A stretch of 64,000 nt of DNA from an uncultured Acidobacteriaceae bacterium (GTDB lineage: Bacteria > Acidobacteriota > Terriglobia > Terriglobales > Acidobacteriaceae): positions 88,068 through 152,067 of the forward strand of contig CALFMO010000004.1 of the NCBI GenBank assembly GCA_937879855.1, given 5' to 3'. Under the pieces are notes generated by a model. The model did no database searches. It saw only the letters and a program-made list of their open reading frames with translations, and was not told the DNA's origin. Below are positions 58,979 to 64,000 of this stretch, piece by piece; positions within the stretch are counted from its first letter, which is position 1; every line of letters starts with the position of its first letter. The position numbers were made by a program, and so were the translations under genes.

Positions 58979-60499
58979 GTGAAGGTGAATGCATTGCCAC
59001 GCAGACACATTGTCGTGATCGGCTCCGGCCTGTTGTGGCTGGCGCACTTCGCTGTAGTGTCTACGCTGGGAACGCACCGTCCAGGGCCTCTTCTTTCCGA
59101 CGTGATTCAGCTCGCGCTGGGTGTCCTGCTGATCTGTGCGATCGTGGCGGCGCGCCAACGCTCCGAGGGCATGGCTCTGTCGTTTTGGCGCCTTACCGCG
59201 TTCGCCTATCTGGTGTGGTTCGTCGCGCAGGGCTTCAGCGTTTACAACGACGTCGCCGCGTCTCCGATCGTGAGTGGCATCGAGAATTTCCTGTTCAGCT
59301 TCTGGTTCGCTCCGTTGGCCATGGCAATTTTTCTTGACCCGGATTCGGAGGCCGGCAAACTCGACGCCCTGGTCGCTCTCGACTTCGTGCAGGCGGTGCT
59401 GGTCTGCGTTGCCGCCTACCTGTATTTCTTCTTTATTCCGAAGTCGGAAGCGGGAGAAATGGCCCACTCCGTCTGGGCTCCATATTTTGCCGGGTACGGG
59501 ACGGTGGCTCTGGCTTTCGTGCTGCGCGGCGCCATCGCGCGCTCGCCGGATGCTCGCGTTCTGTTCGGACGGATGGGAATCTTTCTGGCCGTTTCCGGCT
59601 GCGTGGACGCCTTGTATTACTACGGGCCGGGCGCTGGGCTGCATACGGGGGCGTGGTTCGATCTTCTGTGGAGCGCACTGCTGGTCATTCCCACCGTCAT
59701 CGTGGTGACTTGGAAGCAGGCGGAAGCGCCGGAGCTTTCCCTCGACGCACCGCGGCGCGAAAAGCAAGTATTCTCGGAGTTGTTCTACCTGCTTTACCCG
59801 ATGCTGGTGCTGTTCATGTCGCTGCGCATCGCGCGCGAGCGGCTGGGGTTGGCGGCGTCGGTGGTGCTGCTCTCGTTTATGTGCTCCAGCGCGCGCCTGC
59901 TCGTCACCCAGCATCGCTTGCTCCGGGTGAAAGAAGCGCTGCGCCGCGAAGCTTCCCACGACGGCTTGACCGGCGTGTGGAATCGCAAAGCCATTCTCTC
60001 CATTCTTGAGCGCGACCTGCTGCGCGCCGAACGCGATCATCAACCGGTTGGCCTCATCATGATCGATGCAGACCACTTCAAGGCCATTAACGACAGCCAC
60101 GGGCACGCCGCCGGAGACGCAGTCCTGCGCATTATCGCCACCGGCATTGCGGCGGTGTTGCGCCCTTACGATTCCGTGGGACGCTGCGGTGGCGAGGAAT
60201 TTCTGATCGTCGCGCCGGGCTGCGATTTGGTCGAAACCTGGGAACTGGCCGAACGCGTGCGCACCCACGTGGCCAATTGCAATATTGTTGTCGGGGGGGC
60301 CAGCGTTAAAGTCAGCCTGAGTCTCGGGGTCGCCACGGGCGAGTCTTCCAACGATATCGAGAAGTTGCTGCACGCCGCCGACAGCGCCCTGTATCAGGCC
60401 AAGAATGCGGGCCGCAACCGCGTCGAGCCCAGCATGGGACGCCCCTCCAGCGTGCGCCAAAAGCCGTCCAACGCCCCCGCCAGCGACTTCTGGCTGTAA
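58979..60499 (+). CDS. Membrane GGDEF diguanylate cyclase
   Basis: A 506-residue protein. Residues 10-320 carry about eight to nine membrane helices, the sensor part. The GGDEF domain (about 330-495) opens EASHDGLTGVWNRKAILSILERDLLRAERDHQPVGLIMIDADHFKAINDSHGHAAGDAVLR. The active-site loop is GRCGGEEFLIV (GGEEF), a functional variant of GGDEF. An inhibitory RxxD site is not evident: the residues before GGEEF are DSVGRC. It should make c-di-GMP from two GTP. The start is a GTG at 58979 without a strong ribosome-binding site. A PilZ-type c-di-GMP receptor is encoded 3 kb away. Confidence 0.92.
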   Translation: MKVNALPRRHIVVIGSGLLWLAHFAVVSTLGTHRPGPLLSDVIQLALGVLLICAIVAARQRSEGMALSFWRLTAFAYLVWFVAQGFSVYNDVAASPIVSGIENFLFSFWFAPLAMAIFLDPDSEAGKLDALVALDFVQAVLVCVAAYLYFFFIPKSEAGEMAHSVWAPYFAGYGTVALAFVLRGAIARSPDARVLFGRMGIFLAVSGCVDALYYYGPGAGLHTGAWFDLLWSALLVIPTVIVVTWKQAEAPELSLDAPRREKQVFSELFYLLYPMLVLFMSLRIARERLGLAASVVLLSFMCSSARLLVTQHRLLRVKEALRREASHDGLTGVWNRKAILSILERDLLRAERDHQPVGLIMIDADHFKAINDSHGHAAGDAVLRIIATGIAAVLRPYDSVGRCGGEEFLIVAPGCDLVETWELAERVRTHVANCNIVVGGASVKVSLSLGVATGESSNDIEKLLHAADSALYQAKNAGRNRVEPSMGRPSSVRQKPSNAPASDFWL

Positions 60500-60731
60500 C
60501 CGCTCTCCTGCACCGCCCTCACGTCACCTACTAATTCAGACGCCCCCCTCGACAGTTACTCTTACTCCCACTCTCCCTGATGCGGGCAAAAAGTTCCCTG
60601 TTCCGCATGGACACAGTTGGACTGTAGACCCACTGGTAAATTCCTTGAGCCCACAACCTAACCCCTCTATTTTTCAACGAATTTTACGACGAGCAATGTG
60701 AGCTTTGTAGCTCAGACATCTGGCAGGGGAA
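60500..60731. other. Intergenic region
   Basis: 232 bases, pyrimidine-rich near 60540-60590, with GACACAGTTGGACTGTAG at about 60618. No gene or hairpin is supported. Confidence 0.35.
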
Positions 60732-61484
60732 TTGCTACCTTACGGGTGTGGGTGTCAGCGAAAACCGGAACGAACTGGGCGCGAAAGCGTGTCCCATACC
60801 CCGCAGAATGCGCTTTTTGTGAAACGGATTGCACCACTGGCGATTGGATTTTTCCTGGTAACAGCGGCTTGCGGAGCCCTATGCCAGAGTTCTTTGCCGG
60901 ATGCCCCATCGTATGTTGCTTCATCGGAGAAAGATCGGTTTAAAACCATCGCCGATGAAGCCCGCCCGCCTTTAGCAACGGGCGCTGTCGGTGTCAACCC
61001 GAGCGTGTTGCGCGCGACCGAGACCACCCATTTGACTCCCGAAGTGCCCCTGACTGTGAGCGCGCTTTCGAAGGATGTCGCTCGCCGGCAGAATCCGAAC
61101 GACTTCTTCAGCAAATATCTGAATGCTTCGCGGCAGCAGAATTCGCACTACGAACCCTCTTCGGGCGGCAAGGTAATGACGCGAGCCGGCGACGCCGCTT
61201 CGCGAATATTTTTGATGCGGACTCCCTCGGGAAATGCGCGGTTGAATGCTCCATATTTCCTGCGCGTGCTGACTTCGGTGGCCGCCGCCAGCGCCTCGCG
61301 CCGCTACCGCGCGCGCTCGGGTACGGCGCCGCTCGCCGATTTTGGTTCTACCGTCGGAAACGACGCGGGGATGAACCTCTTACACGAATTTGGCCCAGGC
61401 ATTCGACAAAAAATGGCTGGTCACCTGCCGGAATTCGTCTCCCGTATCGGAGAGCGGATCTCTCGCTCGCCGAGTCGAAGGTAG
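60732..61484 (+). CDS. Hypothetical exported protein
   Basis: A 250-residue protein. A hydrophobic signal (IAPLAIGFFLVTAACGALCQ) begins at about residue 33, so the true start is likely a GTG at 60819 (VKRIAPLAIGF); the longest frame begins at a TTG at 60732. After cleavage comes SSLPDAPSYVASSEKD, and the C-terminal half has RLNAPYFLRVLTSVAAASASRRYRARSGTAPLADFGSTVGNDAGMNLLHEFGPGIRQKM. I believe this SLPDAPS...GNDAGMNLLHEFGP pattern recurs in acidobacterial genomes, but the function is unknown. It is probably periplasmic. Confidence 0.65.
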   Translation: MLPYGCGCQRKPERTGRESVSHTPQNALFVKRIAPLAIGFFLVTAACGALCQSSLPDAPSYVASSEKDRFKTIADEARPPLATGAVGVNPSVLRATETTHLTPEVPLTVSALSKDVARRQNPNDFFSKYLNASRQQNSHYEPSSGGKVMTRAGDAASRIFLMRTPSGNARLNAPYFLRVLTSVAAASASRRYRARSGTAPLADFGSTVGNDAGMNLLHEFGPGIRQKMAGHLPEFVSRIGERISRSPSRR

Positions 61485-61581
61485 CAGTTCCCTCCTCACA
61501 CCATCTTTCGTCATTAGCTGGAACATTGTAGGGCTCCGCCCGATACCACATTCGCGCTCGGAGGCGTAAATTATCGAGCAG

Positions 61582-62127
61582 GTGAAATCCATGCCTTCGA
61601 AATCGCTGCCTCGAAAATCTTCCGCCCGAAAAACTACAGTCCCACGTTGCTCACGGTTGCGCTTAGGCACTCGTGGCGTGTTCCCACTTGTCTTCGCGTG
61701 GCTCTGCTCCGCGGTACTTCTGTCGAGCACACTCGCTTTCGCACAAAACCAAAAGCCGCAGCCGAACAGCAAGGCCACAAGCGGGGGATCGCTTGCCCGC
61801 GGAAAATATATTGTGGAGAACGTGGCCATCTGCGCACAGTGCCATACTCCGCGCGACTACGATGGGACTCCCAATCGCTCGCACTGGCTGCAAGGCTCGT
61901 CCGTTCCGTTCAATCCGGTGAAGCCCGATCCGAACTGGCCGCTCACGGCGCCGCGCATTGGCGGCGTCCCTTTGCCTGCCAGTGACGGCGACATGGTGAA
62001 ATTATTGACGACCGGCATTTGGACCAATGGCGAGCATCTTCGTCCTCCCATGCCTCAGTTTCGCCTGAGCCAGGAGGATGCCGAGGCCGTCGTGGCCTAT
62101 TTGAAGTCTCTGAACGCGCAACAGTAA
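61582..62127 (+). CDS. Periplasmic c-type cytochrome (class I-like)
   Basis: A 181-residue protein with a long basic N-region and a signal/anchor helix at about 34-53 (cleavage near AFA-QNQ). The haem site is CAQCH (Cys84, Cys87, His88), and LRPPMPQFRLSQEDAEAVVAYLKSL supplies Met (about 158) as the sixth ligand. The layout resembles cytochrome subunits of alcohol/aldehyde dehydrogenases or c-type mono-haem proteins (GxxxVENVAICAQCHTPRDYDG is typical). The GTG at 61582 or ATG at 61591 begins it. No dehydrogenase gene is adjacent in the window. Confidence 0.85.
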   Translation: MKSMPSKSLPRKSSARKTTVPRCSRLRLGTRGVFPLVFAWLCSAVLLSSTLAFAQNQKPQPNSKATSGGSLARGKYIVENVAICAQCHTPRDYDGTPNRSHWLQGSSVPFNPVKPDPNWPLTAPRIGGVPLPASDGDMVKLLTTGIWTNGEHLRPPMPQFRLSQEDAEAVVAYLKSLNAQQ

Positions 62128-62194
62128 TTGCCGGCAGGAGTTTCGAATTTGGTTTGTTGTATGGAGCGGGTGGGCGAAGCTCACCCTGTTGCGC

Positions 62195-63685
62195 TCAGTC
62201 GGTGGCCAGGCTTTGCAAGCCAATCTGACCTTCTTGCGGAGTGCCCGGCTCTCCCACCCAAATCACAAGAAAGCGTGCATCGCAGCCGTCGGAGATGAGA
62301 TTGACGACTTCGCCGGGCTTGAGCTGGAACGAGACGCCGCCAACCCGAGCACCGCGATGACTCACATCGATAAAGTGAGTCGCTTGGGTAGAAGATTGGG
62401 AAGCCTCCGAGTCGGGCATTTCTAGATCGAAGCCGTGCTCGCGATCGTCATCGCTGTGCGGGTCGTGAGGCCGCACCTCAACCGGCAGCGACACGGCGAT
62501 GCGCGGCTCCCGGCGCTGATAAGCGAAAGCTTCGGTCACATGTAGTTCCACTGGTTCGCTGGGAGTAACCGCCAACTTGTGCTTTTCAAGTTCGCGAAGA
62601 AACTGCCCTTTGCCGAGAGTGGCACCCGTGCGAAACAATTCGAGCAGAGGATCGGCGTTTGCTGTGTTCTCGGGCGCTGTGTTCGCTGCAACGGGGTCAG
62701 CTGTTTCCTGATCCCAATCCATGCCTTCGGGCTCGACCAGTACTTCGGAAACGCTCTCTGGGTTGGTCGTGATTTGCAGGATGAGCGCTTCCAACCGTTG
62801 ACGGTGCTCAGGGGTCGCCGTGAGGAACTCGATTCCCATCCCCAGTTCGGGATCCATGAGGAGCACTTTGCCCTGCGCCTTCACCGAACAATCTGCGGCT
62901 CTGAGCAGCAGTTCGACGCGGCTTTGCGGTGGGAAAGGCGACTGCGTCCGCAGAAAGCATCCACAGGAACTGAGCGCAATAAGCCTGCAGCGGATAGGCG
63001 GGTCGTGTTTCTCGCCCGACTGCCAACTCAGCCACTCTTTCAGGCCTTGCCGTGCGGCCTCAGGGAGCGCCGCAAACTGGATGCCGGCATGATGGCGCGC
63101 ATCCTGCCAGGCAATTGTTCCCGTAGCCTCGATCACAGTCGTCGTATCGGGTAGAGCAAAGCTGAAACTGATGGCGCCGGCTTTTTTGCGAGGCGAGCCG
63201 CCAAAGCGCACCGACATGCCACCCTCGCTCAGTCCAGTGATGGAAACCTGCTCGCCGTCTCCATTCTGAAATCGGAGATACGCGGCGATATTCACCTGCA
63301 GGCGCACCGAGCGGCGGCGCTCCCGCTTCATGAGAGCGCGGGCCGCGCGAAAACTCGACTTCGCCTTCTCCGTCGAGATGGGCTTGAAGACCACGAAGTT
63401 CGCGCCCAGCTTGAACGCAGCCTGCATGTTGGTGCGCGCTTCGATGATGGCGATCGCCATGGACTTGCTGTTCTGTTGCCCGGACCGCAAGCTGCGCAGC
63501 ATCCCGAAGCTGCGGTCATCTTTGCAGTCGATGATGACGGCCTCGAAGCTGCGTTGCGCGAGTTTCTTGGTGGCGCTGGCATGATCCGCGCAGTGCTCCA
63601 CGTCAATCTCTAATTCGCACAGGACGCTGCGCAGCACGCGCAAGGCGCGGTCGTCCGAGCAGATTAACAGGGACGTTAAATTCAT
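62195..63685 (-). CDS. Receiver-domain protein with three PilZ-type domains
   Basis: A 496-residue protein. Residues 1-115 are a receiver-like domain (LLICSDDRALRVLRSVLCELEIDVEHC ... AVIIDCKDD with Asp53, FKPIS with Lys101). PilZ 1 spans about 122-210 (RRRSVRLQVNIAAY ... TGLSEGGMSV ... AGIQF). A degenerate PilZ 2 spans about 228-305 (IRCRLIALSSCGCFLRT ... MGIEF). PilZ 3 spans about 388-492 (QRREPRIAVSLPVEV ... IDVSHRGARV). The RxxxR and (D/N)xSxxG c-di-GMP motifs are best in PilZ 3 and partly in PilZ 1. It probably integrates phosphorylation with c-di-GMP; the GGDEF enzyme upstream could supply the ligand. Confidence 0.88.
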   Translation of the reverse strand: MNLTSLLICSDDRALRVLRSVLCELEIDVEHCADHASATKKLAQRSFEAVIIDCKDDRSFGMLRSLRSGQQNSKSMAIAIIEARTNMQAAFKLGANFVVFKPISTEKAKSSFRAARALMKRERRRSVRLQVNIAAYLRFQNGDGEQVSITGLSEGGMSVRFGGSPRKKAGAISFSFALPDTTTVIEATGTIAWQDARHHAGIQFAALPEAARQGLKEWLSWQSGEKHDPPIRCRLIALSSCGCFLRTQSPFPPQSRVELLLRAADCSVKAQGKVLLMDPELGMGIEFLTATPEHRQRLEALILQITTNPESVSEVLVEPEGMDWDQETADPVAANTAPENTANADPLLELFRTGATLGKGQFLRELEKHKLAVTPSEPVELHVTEAFAYQRREPRIAVSLPVEVRPHDPHSDDDREHGFDLEMPDSEASQSSTQATHFIDVSHRGARVGGVSFQLKPGEVVNLISDGCDARFLVIWVGEPGTPQEGQIGLQSLATD

Positions 63686-64000
63686 GGCTGTCCAAATGAT
63701 AGGGAAAAAGTAACCCGATCCAAAGGTTACCGCGGTAATGCGAGGTCGACTCTATTCGCCGCACACGGTGGGAGGTGGGAGGAGTTTCCCTAATGGAGTC
63801 TGTATTTTGCTCGACGGTGACGAACCGACGTTTCAAGAGTTCACGAGACGAAGGATTTGAGGTTGGTCATTTGTCCTCACAGGTGCCAGGTAGTTTCATA
63901 AATCCCCCTAGCGCTCAAAATGGCACTTTGCCGCTCAAAGCGTGAAATCGCCTTCCATGAGAAGGCCGGTCGGAGTCAAGGGAATTCTGGGGTCATAGTG
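63686..64000. other. Right-edge region without a supported gene
   Basis: 315 bases. No frame has a credible start and family signature; the window may cut a gene beginning further right. GGTTGGTCATTTGTCCTCAC and AGCGCTCAAAATGGCAC-like sequence show no clear structure. Confidence 0.35.

Noticed and set aside
58889..60460. 523-codon open frame opposite the GGDEF gene
   Set aside because: It is antisense to a clearly recognisable GGDEF protein; its His/Gln/Arg-rich composition is typical of a shadow frame in GC-rich DNA.

Overview
The window looks like a chromosomal segment of an Acidobacteriota (Terriglobia-like) bacterium. This is inferred from an Oar-type TonB receptor with a carboxypeptidase-regulatory domain, many small conserved proteins of a kind I associate with that phylum, dispersed intergenic palindromes carrying a TGTCATCCTGAGCGAAG-like core, and GC-rich coding sequence. 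I saw no rRNA, tRNA, CRISPR array or prophage.

Layout. 0-2.1 kb: the start of a GNAT acetyltransferase, an alpha/beta hydrolase and a BrnT/BrnA toxin-antitoxin pair. 2.2-8.2 kb (minus): alanine racemase, TonB, a Skp/OmpH chaperone and BamA, i.e. envelope assembly. 8.4-12.2 kb: a molybdopterin oxidoreductase carrying in-frame palindromic inserts, and a DUF4382-type lipoprotein. 12.4-17 kb (minus): the conserved translation block rplM-rpsI-rpsB-tsf-pyrH-frr. 17-26 kb: a secreted protein, an orphan FtsX/MacB permease, a DUF4292 lipoprotein, MltG, RuvX, CarD, a VOC-RsbU phosphatase fusion, two YCII proteins and GreA. 26-30.3 kb: a CDP-alcohol phosphatidyltransferase, an isoaspartyl peptidase and a DesK/DesR-like two-component system with a small membrane protein. 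30.3-33.7 kb: the most interesting locus, with an XRE regulator, a convergent overlapping unknown gene, a tiny secreted two-cysteine peptide, a 7-TM protein and a translationally coupled single-TM protein. It carries three copies of an 18-bp near-palindrome.

33.9-42.7 kb: an Oar-like receptor, a PNPOx-fold protein, an AbrB/PIN toxin-antitoxin pair bracketed by perfect 55-bp direct repeats, a quinone oxidoreductase, and an NTF2-like gene beside an HTH-NTF2 fusion. 42.9-49 kb: a Ser/Thr kinase with a beta-propeller sensor, a complete insertion sequence with a frameshifted transposase, and small genes including two Cys-rich ones. 49.4-53.5 kb: an MltD-like LysM transglycosylase, a REP-associated transposase between inverted REP copies, a cytochrome c and a bipolar acidic/basic histone-like protein. 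53.5-64 kb: a DUF3857/transglutaminase/TPR protein, a VOC/MarR divergent pair with a perfect palindromic operator, a GGDEF cyclase, a second cytochrome c, and a receiver plus triple-PilZ protein that could read the c-di-GMP made nearby.

Functional themes are envelope biogenesis (BamA, Skp, TonB, MltG, MltD), translation, c-di-GMP signalling, small toxin-antitoxin units and REP repeat propagation. Function assignments rest on motif recognition by eye; no database search was run.
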